A stretch of DNA of 32,429 bases from Candidatus Hodarchaeota archaeon (lineage in GTDB: Archaea; Asgardarchaeota; Heimdallarchaeia; Hodarchaeales; Hodarchaeaceae). The position numbers and the translations under genes were made by a program. The number at the start of each line of letters is the position of its first letter. Within the stretch, counting starts at the first letter, position 1. Under the pieces are notes generated by a model. It was not told the origin of the DNA, ran no database searches, and saw only the letters and a list, made by a program, of their open reading frames with translations. This document shows, in pieces, positions 8,598 to 17,485 of this stretch. The stretch is from contig JAEOSP010000189.1 in the NCBI GenBank assembly GCA_016840305.1, forward strand, positions 1 through 32,429. Reading direction: 5' to 3'.

Positions 8598-9301
8598 TTT
8601 CCACGGTTCTAAATAGATTGTACCAAGGATTTATTTTTAATCCACAAACAACAAGTAAACATCCTCTCATAGGAATTATGGTTCTTTCTTTCCAATTTTT
8701 CTTATTAATTGTAGCTAGTCCTCTTATTTTGACTCTTATAACACTTTTGATTATATTTGAATACTTACTTGAGGGAGAAGGACGCAATATGATAAATTTA
8801 TTGTCAGGGATCGTTCCAGTTATACTTCTACTAACTGGATTGACTTGGGTATTTTCAGGACAAGAGTATGCCATTTCTGTCTTTCTACGTATAATTTTCG
8901 GAGCCCTTACCTTTTCCTATTTTGTTACTGTAACTAATCCCTCAGATCTTACACGAGTTCTTGAATCTGTGAAAATTCCACCGAAATGGGCACTAATTCC
9001 TTCTTTAACCCTTACATTCGTTCCAAGAGTCATAAAAGATGCTCAGGAAACATTTGAAACTCTAACATTAAGAGGAGAAGTTGGTGGTAGATGGTCTATT
9101 CTTACATGGTTACCAAAAACTTTGGCAATTATGATTGCATCAACTATATATCGATCAGAGTTTCTTGCTCAAGCACTGTATTTCAGAGGATTCGGACTTC
9201 CAACAAGAACTCATTATAAGAAAGTCCCAATACGGGTTTCAGACATTTTCAGGTTTATCTACTGGTTGATTTTCATTTTTGTATTAATTCAGTTAAAATA
9301 A
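8597..9301 (+). CDS. ecfT: ECF transporter transmembrane subunit EcfT
   Basis: This is the membrane scaffold that joins the S component to the ATPases. Several hydrophobic helices lie between about residues 25 and 115, and the coupling-helix region follows (FVPRVIKDAQETFETLTLRG, then LAQALYFRGFG); the two Ala-Arg-Gly/RG-type motifs that dock into the ATPases are seen as TLRG and YFRG. The start is unusual. The only conventional start is TTG at 8618, but a perfect AAAGGAGGGG (8581-8590) sits at ideal spacing for ATT at 8597, which overlaps the ecfA2 stop by one base. No ATG, GTG or TTG exists between the in-frame stop at 8552 and 8618. Conservative length from 8618 is 227 residues; from 8597 it is 234. 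Confidence 0.88.
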   Translation: MSTVLNRLYQGFIFNPQTTSKHPLIGIMVLSFQFFLLIVASPLILTLITLLIIFEYLLEGEGRNMINLLSGIVPVILLLTGLTWVFSGQEYAISVFLRIIFGALTFSYFVTVTNPSDLTRVLESVKIPPKWALIPSLTLTFVPRVIKDAQETFETLTLRGEVGGRWSILTWLPKTLAIMIASTIYRSEFLAQALYFRGFGLPTRTHYKKVPIRVSDIFRFIYWLIFIFVLIQLK

Positions 9302-9304
9302 CTA

Positions 9305-9967
9305 TTAATTAAGCTTAAGAAACACCACACGCCCTTTGTATATTCTGATATGTGCATAATTAGCCATTTTAATTGCTATGATAGGGAAACTGCTATCAGA
9401 GAAAGACCTACCTAGAAGAATGGATGAAATTATCGAGAATGATCCCCCATGTCCTACTAAACCGATAGTTTTTTGATTATTATCACGGTATTTATTTATC
9501 AGATTGATAAAACCTGCTTGGACGCGGTTCCAAAAGGTTTCCAAATCTTCTCCACCTGGAAAAGAAAAAAGTTTAGTTGTATTCATCAAACGAGCTACAA
9601 GAGGTTCTTGATCTACTACTTTATCCATTGGAAATGACTTAGGGTAGCCAGGATCAGATGCAATTTCCGATTTATTTTTCCCAGCCCACCTCCCAAGGTC
9701 GATTTCAGCAAGCCATCCCTGTTTTTCTAATGGAATTTTTCTAAACAGCGTTCGTTGGACAATCTCTGCTGTTTCGACAGTCCTAACAAATGGACTTGAA
9801 ATTAATCTATCAAAAACCTGTTTCTCTAACTCTTGAGCTAATTTTTTTGCTTGAGACATGCCCTGATCACTCATTGGAGATGAAGGGCCAGTCCAATGAT
9901 TAGGAGGATTGAGTGGTTGTGCATGACGGATTAAAAACAAGTTCAAATTAAGATTTTGGAAATTCAT
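9305..9967 (-). CDS. Histidine phosphatase (phosphoglycerate mutase-like)
   Basis: This is a cytoplasmic phosphatase of the histidine phosphatase superfamily, about 220 residues. The catalytic motif is LIRHAQ (R14, H15), an RHA variant of RHG. The second half has SSPFVRTVETAE with its conserved arginine, GGEDLETFWNR, and the proton-donor histidine region GLVGHGG. The frame extends two codons upstream to a GTG at 9973; ATG at 9967 is preferred. It lies 78 bp downstream of the class II aldolase on the same strand, so a shared transcript and a sugar-phosphate substrate are possible but unproven. It is convergent with ecfT, separated by 3 bp. Confidence 0.9.
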   Translation of the reverse strand: MNFQNLNLNLFLIRHAQPLNPPNHWTGPSSPMSDQGMSQAKKLAQELEKQVFDRLISSPFVRTVETAEIVQRTLFRKIPLEKQGWLAEIDLGRWAGKNKSEIASDPGYPKSFPMDKVVDQEPLVARLMNTTKLFSFPGGEDLETFWNRVQAGFINLINKYRDNNQKTIGLVGHGGSFSIISSILLGRSFSDSSFPIIAIKMANYAHIRIYKGRVVFLKLN

Positions 9968-10045
9968 TATCACTCATGGTATCAAATCTGAGTGAATAAA
10001 AAAATGATTTGGATTCTCAGTGTTTCTGTTATTAATAAGGTATGA

Positions 10046-11149
10046 TTAGCTTTTAATCTGACCATAGCTGTTGAAAGCCTTTAAGAAATATAAAGAACTA
10101 GTATATGCTGCAGAGGAAAGAGCATGTTCCGTGTCTGCTTTCACAGAGTATAACTCATCAAAGTGCTTGATAATTGCTAACTTACTATACTTTAAAAACG
10201 TCTCATTAATATGAACGCTTTCCTCATGGTAATTATCTTTTGTCCATTTGAAGATTTTAGCAAATAGTTCTGGTTCGAATATTTTCAGCACTTCCCAAGC
10301 AACAGTCATCCAATTAGTACCAACATTACCTTTTCCAATCACATCTTTCGGAAATTGACTTGCGATGATTTCGAGTGGTGTGCCAGTAATTCCATGCTGA
10401 GCAATCTTAACTCCCATTGGTTTAATCGCATTACCGATGTTTTTTGTCAAAACAATGTCAATTCCTACTTGGGGAATTGGATTTCCAGATGTATCATATT
10501 GAAAACCGTGAACCGATCCATTAGCAATCGCCAAAAATTGTGGATCTATTCCAGCATCGTTCAAGGATATGATATAAGTTGTGGCTTCTTCCACAGTAGT
10601 CATGACAAGCCCTGTTTTCGGATCCTTTTTCCCTATCTCTCCCACTTCTACTTCAAGTCCAAAATCTTTATGACCTATTTTGTCTTCTATGAACTCTGCA
10701 ACCTCAATTGTTGCTCCAATATTTCCAGCTAATCTTTCACTTTCATTAGAACCATTCTTATCATATAGAAAACTAGCATCAATAGCAAAGGAAGAATAAC
10801 CTGCCTCTATTTGAGCAGTGATTAAATCTTTTACCCCAGGAATATCTTCTTGTTTACCTACTTTTATATGGTCACCATGAATGACATAATTAGGATATTG
10901 CACATCTGAAGCAACTTTATTTATGAAATTCGCATATTTTTCAGGAGTAAGACCAGTATATCCACCTTTAAGATCAGATTCAGATTTAGCTAATTCAAAG
11001 ATGATTGGAGATTGAGTATCTTTTGCTGCATTAAATATACCTTTAACTACTCCATTTGCAATTCTAGTATTACAAGCCATAATAATACTGTTGCTAGAAT
11101 GAAGTTTTTCATAAAAAGGTCGGCCCCATTTTGGTTTATAATCAGACAT
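10046..11149 (-). CDS. Class II fructose-bisphosphate aldolase family protein
   Basis: This 367-residue TIM-barrel aldolase is zinc-dependent. Metal and phosphate motifs appear in order: VIHGDHIK (H94), EVEVGEIG (about 167-173), NGSVHGF (H214) and AQHGITGTP (H252). Class II aldolases cleave or form fructose-1,6-bisphosphate or related ketose bisphosphates in the cytoplasm; the exact substrate is not fixed by these motifs. It is somewhat longer than the ~285-residue bacterial GatY/KbaY type and closer to the FbaA length. AAGGAAG lies about 9 nt before the ATG. A histidine phosphatase follows on the same strand. Many archaea use other aldolase types, so a class II enzyme suggests acquisition from bacteria or an Asgard-specific arrangement. 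Confidence 0.88.
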   Translation of the reverse strand: MSDYKPKWGRPFYEKLHSSNSIIMACNTRIANGVVKGIFNAAKDTQSPIIFELAKSESDLKGGYTGLTPEKYANFINKVASDVQYPNYVIHGDHIKVGKQEDIPGVKDLITAQIEAGYSSFAIDASFLYDKNGSNESERLAGNIGATIEVAEFIEDKIGHKDFGLEVEVGEIGKKDPKTGLVMTTVEEATTYIISLNDAGIDPQFLAIANGSVHGFQYDTSGNPIPQVGIDIVLTKNIGNAIKPMGVKIAQHGITGTPLEIIASQFPKDVIGKGNVGTNWMTVAWEVLKIFEPELFAKIFKWTKDNYHEESVHINETFLKYSKLAIIKHFDELYSVKADTEHALSSAAYTSSLYFLKAFNSYGQIKS

Positions 11150-11748
11150 TGTATTTACTTCCTTGGAGATATTTTTCAGAGAGGTTCCTTAAATATTTCT
11201 GGGGTAGTTCTCGAATTAATAGATTATTCGTTCCAAACATGTTCCTAAAAAATAGTCAATCTTGACAGTAATTTGATAAATATAACTCTCTACTAATTTA
11301 TTTAAGCATTAAGGAACATAACGAAAAAAGATATGAGAAAGAAGGATATAAACATAATATATCCAGAATATATTGTGAAAGTGAAAATAAAAGTTACTAA
11401 GTTCGACATTCCAGTATCAATACTAGAACTATTCTTCAAAAAATAGAACACTGGGAAACCATTTATCAGAATTAAGCTTAGTAAAATTGAAAGTGGAATA
11501 ATTTGTGGTAAGAAGCTTTCCAGTATAATACCAACTGACTGATCGTTATTTAAATGATTTCCAATACTATAATTAGTGGTACGTAAAGCAGAAAAAGTCT
11601 TTTATTAAATTCAGCCATATTACAAATTAAAGTAACTAATCTTCTACACATCTGATATTTATCGAATTAAATTTTTGTTTTCATTTGATCTTATCTAAAT
11701 GTCTTCATTAATATATGATGGCTGCTTAATATCAACTGAAGATTCAAA
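11150..11748. other. 600-bp intergenic stretch
   Basis: It holds the aldolase promoter at the left, the broken membrane-protein frame (11302-11618) in the middle, and at the right a TATA-like TTAATATATGAT (11708-11718) about 30 bp before the histidine kinase ATG, implying a short leader. Nothing else is recognised. Confidence 0.5.
11302..11618 (-). pseudogene. Small membrane protein gene interrupted by a frameshift
   Basis: On the minus strand an ATG at 11618 starts MAEFNKRLFLLYVPLIIVLE, which stops after 22 codons. A second frame, without a usable start, continues through GIILESFLPQIIPLSILL and two further hydrophobic helices to a stop at 11302-11304. Joined by one frameshift near 11560, the two make a protein of about 105 residues with three membrane helices. 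The second frame is open for about 97 codons and its composition (clustered Phe, Ile, Ser, with a charged NSSSIDTG loop) looks like real membrane protein. It could be a decayed gene, a sequencing error, or programmed frameshifting. No family is recognised. Confidence 0.35.
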
Positions 11749-13248
11749 ATGACGGATCAAACAAAAAAATTCACTTCAACACACCCCATTAATTACAAGG
11801 ACCTATTGGAGTTTCTACCAGAAGTTGTTTTTGAAACGGATTTAAATTTAAACCTGATTTACACAAATGAGACTGGTTTCGAGAAATTTGGATATACAAA
11901 AGAAGATTTTCAAAAGAGCATTAATTTAGCAGACGTAATAGCTCCAGAAAGTATCAAAGTTGCTATTAGTACTATTAAATCAATTTTTGCGGGGTCTGAT
12001 CCCAAACCATCAGAATATTTATTACAAAGAAAAGATAAGACAACATTCTATGGACGAGTTCACTCTAGACCAGTTATAAAAGATGGTAAACCTGTCGGAC
12101 TACGAGGTATTGTATCTGATATAAGCGAATTAAAAGAAACACAGCTAAAACTTCATGATAGTGAGGAAAAGTACAGATCCATTGTTGAACATTCACATGA
12201 ATCGATTATTATATTGGACGATGAATCTAGAATAATCTATGCTAATCCTGTCACAAGTGAAGTTTTTGGTTGGTCGAATGAAGAATTAATGAATACTGAT
12301 TTCCAAAAATATATTCATGAAAGTAGTTTACCTCTAGTAATAGAACGATATCGTAAACGGTTAAGAGGAGAAAGTGTGCCTAATAGGTACACATTTAAAA
12401 TTTTGAGAAAAGATGGGGAAATAAGAATAGTAGAAACAATATCTGAAGCATTCAAAGACTCTAAGGGCGAATCGATTGCTCTTGCAAGATTAGTTGATGT
12501 AACTGAACAAAAAAAGCTTGAGAATGATAGAATAGAATTAGAAAAAAGTCGTTCAAGATTTATCGAGACAACCAGTCATGAACTGAGAACCCCTCTAACA
12601 AGTCTTAAAGGTTTCATTGAACTACTTCAATCACACGGTGATGAACTCACTCTAAAGAAACAATCATATGTTTTTAGTGTGCTAAACAAGAATTTAGATA
12701 AATTGGCAAGATTAATTATGGAAGTATCTGATCTTAGTAAGTTTGAAAGGGGAGTGGACTTGGTAATCAGTAAAGAATATTGGAACTTTAACAAATTTAT
12801 TCAAGATGAAAAAATACTCTATGAAAATTTGTTAGGAGAACAATTTGAGTATGAAATCCCAGATAGCTTACAATCAGTAGAAATTTTATTTGACAAAGAA
12901 CGAATTAGTCAAGTAATAGCGAATATCATGGATAATGCAATGAAAAACACCCATGAGAAATTACGTAAAATATTCTTAAAGGTTACTAAGACAAATAAAG
13001 ATTCAGTATCGATCAGTATAAAAGATAATGGTGCAGGAATTGCAAAAGAGCACCTTTCAACTATTTTTACTCAATTTGTGACAATTCCCACCAAATACTC
13101 AGTTGTAGGATCAGGAATAGGGCTTTTTTTATGTAAATTAATCGTTGAGAAGCATGGAGGAACCATTTCTGCAGAATCTAAAGGTTTGGATAAGGGATCA
13201 GTGTTTACAGTGTATTTACCCCTGAATTCTCCCAAATTAGAAGAATAA
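11749..13248 (+). CDS. Soluble PAS-PAS sensor histidine kinase
   Basis: This is a 499-residue cytoplasmic kinase with no membrane helix or signal peptide. Two PAS domains (about 18-130 and 140-255) each end in a PAC-type segment (VSDISELKE, LVDVTEQKK). They are followed by HisKA with phospho-acceptor H277 in TSHELRTPL and a HATPase domain with N-box NIMDNAMKN, G1 DNGAGI and G2 GSGIGLFLCK. All catalytic motifs are intact. PAS domains probably sense a small ligand, redox state or oxygen inside the cell. There is no adjacent response regulator, so it is an orphan kinase; its receiver partner must lie elsewhere. Such kinases are common in Euryarchaeota and Asgard archaea after transfer from bacteria. 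Confidence 0.95.
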   Translation: MTDQTKKFTSTHPINYKDLLEFLPEVVFETDLNLNLIYTNETGFEKFGYTKEDFQKSINLADVIAPESIKVAISTIKSIFAGSDPKPSEYLLQRKDKTTFYGRVHSRPVIKDGKPVGLRGIVSDISELKETQLKLHDSEEKYRSIVEHSHESIIILDDESRIIYANPVTSEVFGWSNEELMNTDFQKYIHESSLPLVIERYRKRLRGESVPNRYTFKILRKDGEIRIVETISEAFKDSKGESIALARLVDVTEQKKLENDRIELEKSRSRFIETTSHELRTPLTSLKGFIELLQSHGDELTLKKQSYVFSVLNKNLDKLARLIMEVSDLSKFERGVDLVISKEYWNFNKFIQDEKILYENLLGEQFEYEIPDSLQSVEILFDKERISQVIANIMDNAMKNTHEKLRKIFLKVTKTNKDSVSISIKDNGAGIAKEHLSTIFTQFVTIPTKYSVVGSGIGLFLCKLIVEKHGGTISAESKGLDKGSVFTVYLPLNSPKLEE

Positions 13249-13587
13249 AAAAATTTCAGCAAGTTAAAGATAGATAGATTTGATTTTCCAATGAATGGAA
13301 GTCAACCTTTTATAATAGTAATTCTGATATATTTACTAGGATCATGCTATGGGGATAGATGAATTTTAATTTTGAACCAGTTTAGAGTGGAAAGAGTCTG
13401 TGTATTATCTATCCCCACCATCTCCTTTAGATGCCTACCAGATATAGAGTTATTTATCTAGTAATTATCGACCTCAGGAATATTTGTTTTGGATTAAAAT
13501 ACAAATTTGATCCATGCTTTAAAATTTGAAGAAAGGCTTATCATTTGAGAATGACTATTTCGTTTTCAGATTTTTGGGGATTAAATT
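13249..13587. other. 339-bp intergenic stretch with a long inverted repeat
   Basis: No gene is supported. It contains a perfect 11-bp inverted repeat, TGGGGATAGAT (13350-13360) and ATCTATCCCCA (13407-13417), around a 46-nt loop. There is no poly-T run, so it is not an obvious terminator. A 23-codon frame at 13291 encoding a lipobox-like segment is probably chance. Confidence 0.4.
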
Positions 13588-14229
13588 ATGGTATTCAAAC
13601 TATTAGGAATCTCTGGTTCTCCAAAGAAGCCAGCAGAGAAAACTAACTCTTCTTTTTTGTTGAAAATAGCTTTAGAAAGTGCAAAACTCGAAGGTTCAAC
13701 TGTTACGCAAATTGATTTATCCGATTACAGTATACTACAGTGTACTGGATGTGATGTCTGCACAACTAAACCTTGTCCACTAGATAAGGATGATGATTAT
13801 ATGAAAATAGAAAATCTCATCCAAGATCATGACGGGTTAATAATCTCTTCTCCTTCTTATTGGGCTGGACCTCCAGGTATTCTAAAGAATATGATTGACC
13901 GATCCCGTGATAATAAGATGCCTAAACAGCTCTGGGAAGGAAAATTATTTTCTGCTATTGCTGTTTCTGGATTAAGAGTAGGTGGACAAGAGAGTGTTAT
14001 AAACTCCCTTATTACTTTTGGTCTCGCGCATGGAATGATAATTATTGGAGGAATAGGGCATCCATGGTTTAACGCACCTTTTCCCATGGGATCTATGATG
14101 TATGAAGAACGAAAAGAAGAAGAAATAAAGATCAAATTCCGTCACGTAAAGCATGATACAATAGCGAATCGGGATGCGGAAATTCTAGGTAAAAGAATGG
14201 CTACTATTGGATTTCAATTATTCAAATAG
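13588..14229 (+). CDS. Iron-sulfur flavoprotein (NADPH-dependent FMN reductase fold)
   Basis: This is a 213-residue electron carrier. The flavodoxin-like start LLGISGSPKK forms the FMN phosphate loop. A compact cysteine motif C-x2-C-x2-C-x4-C (C52, C55, C58, C63) matches the 4Fe-4S motif of the Methanosarcina ISF family. SSPSYWAGPPGILKNMIDR is the flavin-binding loop of this fold. The family is known from anaerobic archaea and transfers electrons from ferredoxin to unknown acceptors, perhaps detoxifying oxygen or peroxide. It stands alone downstream of the histidine kinase. The long internal loop after GGIGHPWF is within the family range. Confidence 0.93.
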   Translation: MVFKLLGISGSPKKPAEKTNSSFLLKIALESAKLEGSTVTQIDLSDYSILQCTGCDVCTTKPCPLDKDDDYMKIENLIQDHDGLIISSPSYWAGPPGILKNMIDRSRDNKMPKQLWEGKLFSAIAVSGLRVGGQESVINSLITFGLAHGMIIIGGIGHPWFNAPFPMGSMMYEERKEEEIKIKFRHVKHDTIANRDAEILGKRMATIGFQLFK

Positions 14230-14432
14230 ACCGTTTTTCTTCATTTAGCATTAAATAATCCATCCACTTTCTTCTTGAACTATTCCAGCGTTCCTGTAAA
14301 ACAAGACGCACATATTTGTTTGATAAAATGATTTGACACTTCTTCTTTATCATAATTCTTTCTTACACATTTAACCATTTGATTGCCTAGACAGGCTTCT
14401 ATAAAAGCAAATCCAATATTCTCTGTTCTCAA
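14222..14432 (-). pseudogene. Small unrecognised gene or remnant, possibly frameshifted
   Basis: Two overlapping minus-strand frames look coding. One, from a TTG at 14432, reads LRTENIGFAFIEACLGNQMV and continues to a stop at 14280. The other has an ATG at 14353 (MIKKKCQIILSNKY...) and ends in RKWMDYLMLNEEKRSI at 14222, overlapping the end of the flavoprotein gene by 8 bp. A single shift in the repetitive AAAGAAGAAG tract would join them into about 70 residues. Alternatively the 43-residue frame is a complete small gene, with AAGAAAG just before its ATG. No family is recognised. Confidence 0.28.
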
Positions 14433-14520
14433 CGTAATTGGGGAAAGCTAAAAGAATATTTGGTCATCTTTCATCACAAAAAAGGAGTCTTGGTACTCAA
14501 AAAAAAGGAAATTGTTCGCT

Positions 14521-15864
14521 ATGATAATTAATTCAATACTTGGTACGACAGAGTTACCTAAACAAGCTCAAATTCATATGCGTACAGTATTATCGCTCAG
14601 TATGATAATTTCATTTCTTATGAGCTTATCAAGTACGTTTTACATACTATTTGTAATTGATAACGTAGGTTTCACGCTGGCAGCAGTTACCACTTCTGTG
14701 ATGTTAATTACTCAACTAATTTTCGACTACCCGTCTGGTAGCTTGGGCGATTGGATAGGACAGAGATGGATACTAGCAATCGCTTTTATATGTTATTCTT
14801 TGCAGCTTTTCTTACTAATCAGTGCCCAAACCTTTCCCGATTTTGTTTTAATAAGTATTATCAGCGGTTTTGGAAATGCACAATCATCAGGAGCATTTGA
14901 AACATGGATTGATAATAACTACAGGAAAGCAGTTGGTAAAGGTGACTCTGAAAGGCGAGTTTACGGATTTGTGATGTCAAGAGTCGGATCAATGAATAAT
15001 TTAGCGTTAGGTGCTTCATTCCTAATTGGAGGTGCACTTGCAACGGAAATATCTCGTTCATTCGTTTTTTCAATACAATTTGGGCTCTCTTTGATTGTTA
15101 TTATGTTTATTCTGATTTTTATCAAAGATATTAAGACTGAACAGGATGAGATTCCTTCAAACGGAGAACATTCAAAAAATGGATATATCACTCAATTAAC
15201 AGGTGGTTTTAAGTTCCTGATTCGGAATAAAATGACCTTCTTTTTTATTACTGGTTTGTCAGTTTACAATGTTGTGTGGCTTATATGGGGGAATCTCATA
15301 CTATTTCCAATATACTATGGTTACACAGGATCAGATGTTGATGCAAGCACGTTGAGAACAGTACTTTTCTTTGTAGGAATACCCGTTAGCTTTTACATGG
15401 CAAATATAATTAAAAAAATCAAAAATGAGCGACTTTCCCTTGTGATTTTACTCCAAATTCTGTTTTTCTTCCCGAGTTTCATACTATTGACATATTTTGT
15501 ACCACCAATGAATGAGTTCAACCCTGTAGGAATAATTGGAACCTTTTTGCTATTAGCAATTCTAGAGGGATCATTATTTGATATAAGTCGAACACTATCT
15601 CAACGAATTCTATTGGATTTAGTACCATCTGAAAATAGAAATGCTGTATGCTCCTTAATGCCCTCTATTATATCATCTATAGGTATACCAATTCTACCAG
15701 TGACGGGCGCAGCAGTAGAATCTTGGGGTTTACCAGTAGGTATCGTTGTTGCGGGAATTATTTGTGTAATAGGTTTTATAATGATTTCTTACAGTCTACG
15801 ATTGAAATTCAATCCCAAATTGACGGAAGTTAAAGAAGAATTCCCACTATCTGCAACAACATAA
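14521..15864 (+). CDS. MFS transporter
   Basis: This is a 447-residue major facilitator with about 12 membrane helices. The loop between helices 2 and 3 reads PSGSLGDWIGQRW, matching the MFS motif A consensus G-x-x-x-D-x-x-G-R/Q-R. A charged central loop (about 190-225) separates the two six-helix halves. The frame begins at a TTG (14512), but ATG at 14521 has AAGGAA at good spacing and is preferred. Substrate and direction are not indicated. It is not clearly linked to its neighbours; a tail-to-tail arrangement with the regulator at 15891 leaves only 26 bp. Confidence 0.9.
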   Translation: MIINSILGTTELPKQAQIHMRTVLSLSMIISFLMSLSSTFYILFVIDNVGFTLAAVTTSVMLITQLIFDYPSGSLGDWIGQRWILAIAFICYSLQLFLLISAQTFPDFVLISIISGFGNAQSSGAFETWIDNNYRKAVGKGDSERRVYGFVMSRVGSMNNLALGASFLIGGALATEISRSFVFSIQFGLSLIVIMFILIFIKDIKTEQDEIPSNGEHSKNGYITQLTGGFKFLIRNKMTFFFITGLSVYNVVWLIWGNLILFPIYYGYTGSDVDASTLRTVLFFVGIPVSFYMANIIKKIKNERLSLVILLQILFFFPSFILLTYFVPPMNEFNPVGIIGTFLLLAILEGSLFDISRTLSQRILLDLVPSENRNAVCSLMPSIISSIGIPILPVTGAAVESWGLPVGIVVAGIICVIGFIMISYSLRLKFNPKLTEVKEEFPLSATT

Positions 15865-15890
15865 ACACTTTAAACAAACTCAAATACTCA

Positions 15891-17345
15891 TCATTTAAAT
15901 TTATCCCAATGAAAAGTTTTATTCAAATTGATACCCCAGCGGAAAATTTTTTCAGGACCTATGTAATAATCGGAATTTGATTCAGGAAATTCTTCTGAAA
16001 GGGATGATAGCTGATAAAGAAATGTATGTGTCCATCGTGAAGGGATTTTTACGCTTCCAATTATCATCCCTTCTCGCTCATCGAAGAAAACATGTGTATA
16101 CGGGAAGAACTTGAAGTGTTGATTAACCAACCTTACATTAGGTGGAGAAAGATTTGATATATAGAAGTACACACGAGATCCAAGACCTAGATTTGAGAAG
16201 ATAGGGAATTTTCGAATTATTTCATTCTGCAACAGCTTTTTCCAATCTGCTACAATGGTTTTTCTCGAACGATTTAGTTGCTTCTCCAAAGATGCATCAT
16301 CCATTGTAGAATAGAGCTGAATATAACCCAATAATCGAGCTTCTTCCTTGGATAGTTCGTAAGGGTCGAAGAAAGGATCCAAATTTGATTCAATTCCCAT
16401 TTTTCCTAAAATTAAATCTTGATTCCAATTACCACCTGGGTTCAATAGTGGTGGTTTTAATTTCCACCTTTCTACTGGATCTGTAGTTAAACCTCCAAAA
16501 TTCCATCCTTTAAATTCCTTTGATAAATATTTGTAGCCAGTAAGCGATATATTGAAATGATTCTTGAGTTTTTGCATAATATATGAGTATGAATAGGGAT
16601 ATTGCATGACTGTTATGTTAGATTGTATTGAGGGAACAGGAAAGCAATATATAATGTATTCCTTCAAATCAGAAGGAATATCCTTGATTTTAATCGAGTG
16701 CAAGAATGAAATGGTTTGGTACCCAATCTTGGCCATGTTAAGGGTATAAATTACACTTAAAATTAGGCTTTCAATCAAGAAATCTATTCTAGATGTTACA
16801 GTACGGACATCGCTCCGAGTACTGTAAGCAAGTTCCGCCATTTTTGGGAAACGATCTAAAGACTTTGAAAATCTAGGATTTGCCAATTTTTGAATGATTT
16901 TGGTATCTGTTTTTCTCAAAGGGACATCCAAGTCTTTTGAGAGTGCAAGTAATGATTTCATTAACTGTTCATGAGTTGGTTCTTCTTTTAAGTTCTCAAA
17001 CAGTTGACTTTTTCTTTCTATTGCTTCATAAAGTATAATTCTATAAGGAATCAATGTAAATATTCCATTTATCTCCAGTAACAGAGAATTAAAGTTCTTT
17101 CTGTAAGATTCAATGAACTTTAAGTAGTCTGTATGCTTCCAGGAATTATAGAAAGGTAAAGTAAATTCTTGGTACAGTTCTTCAGCTAATTTCCCCCAAT
17201 ATCGCCATTGGGTGTGCTTTTTTTCATTAGAGTTAATTAAAAAGCGAATGTGATTCCAATAATCAAGAAAATCTTTTATAAACAATTCTTTTTCATTTTC
17301 ACTAATCGAATCAGCTGTAACCTTTCGTGACAAACGAAACACCAC
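15891..17345 (-). CDS. Large regulator-like protein with tandem winged-helix segments
   Basis: The 484-residue protein is not assigned to a named family. Two segments resemble Lrp/AsnC-type winged helices. The first is about 167-205 (FPKMAELAYSTRSDVRTVTS, then a wing-like ILSVIYT), followed by a mixed alpha/beta stretch. The second is about 335-375 (LSKEEARLLGYIQLY, then a recognition-helix-like LNRSRKTIVADWKKLL), followed by an alpha/beta region with alternating strands (RVYFYISNL, HVFFDEREGMIIGSVKIPS) that could be an ACT/RAM-like sensor domain. The N-terminal 150 residues are helical. A duplicated Lrp-like module would make it an intramolecular pseudo-dimer. It is divergent from the small ORF cluster at 17486-19030, which it might control. 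Function is inferred only from fold resemblance. Confidence 0.6.
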   Translation of the reverse strand: MVFRLSRKVTADSISENEKELFIKDFLDYWNHIRFLINSNEKKHTQWRYWGKLAEELYQEFTLPFYNSWKHTDYLKFIESYRKNFNSLLLEINGIFTLIPYRIILYEAIERKSQLFENLKEEPTHEQLMKSLLALSKDLDVPLRKTDTKIIQKLANPRFSKSLDRFPKMAELAYSTRSDVRTVTSRIDFLIESLILSVIYTLNMAKIGYQTISFLHSIKIKDIPSDLKEYIIYCFPVPSIQSNITVMQYPYSYSYIMQKLKNHFNISLTGYKYLSKEFKGWNFGGLTTDPVERWKLKPPLLNPGGNWNQDLILGKMGIESNLDPFFDPYELSKEEARLLGYIQLYSTMDDASLEKQLNRSRKTIVADWKKLLQNEIIRKFPIFSNLGLGSRVYFYISNLSPPNVRLVNQHFKFFPYTHVFFDEREGMIIGSVKIPSRWTHTFLYQLSSLSEEFPESNSDYYIGPEKIFRWGINLNKTFHWDKFK

Positions 17346-17485
17346 TGTAGGATTAATTATTCTTTAATTAGAAGATACAATTACCAACCTTATTTATGCT
17401 TTTTTTTTCTTTGAGTAAATTATTATCAAATATGGGGTACACACTACTCGAACTCTCAAATAATCAGAGTGTAAAGTTGATAAAA

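Noticed and set aside
10355..10732. Plus-strand 125-codon open frame inside the aldolase gene
   Set aside because: Antisense to a well-supported aldolase with its metal motifs in order; composition is not protein-like.
13291..13362. Plus-strand ATG frame of 23 codons with a lipobox-like LLGSC
   Set aside because: Very short and without a following coding frame. It overlaps the inverted repeat, so a chance match is more likely.
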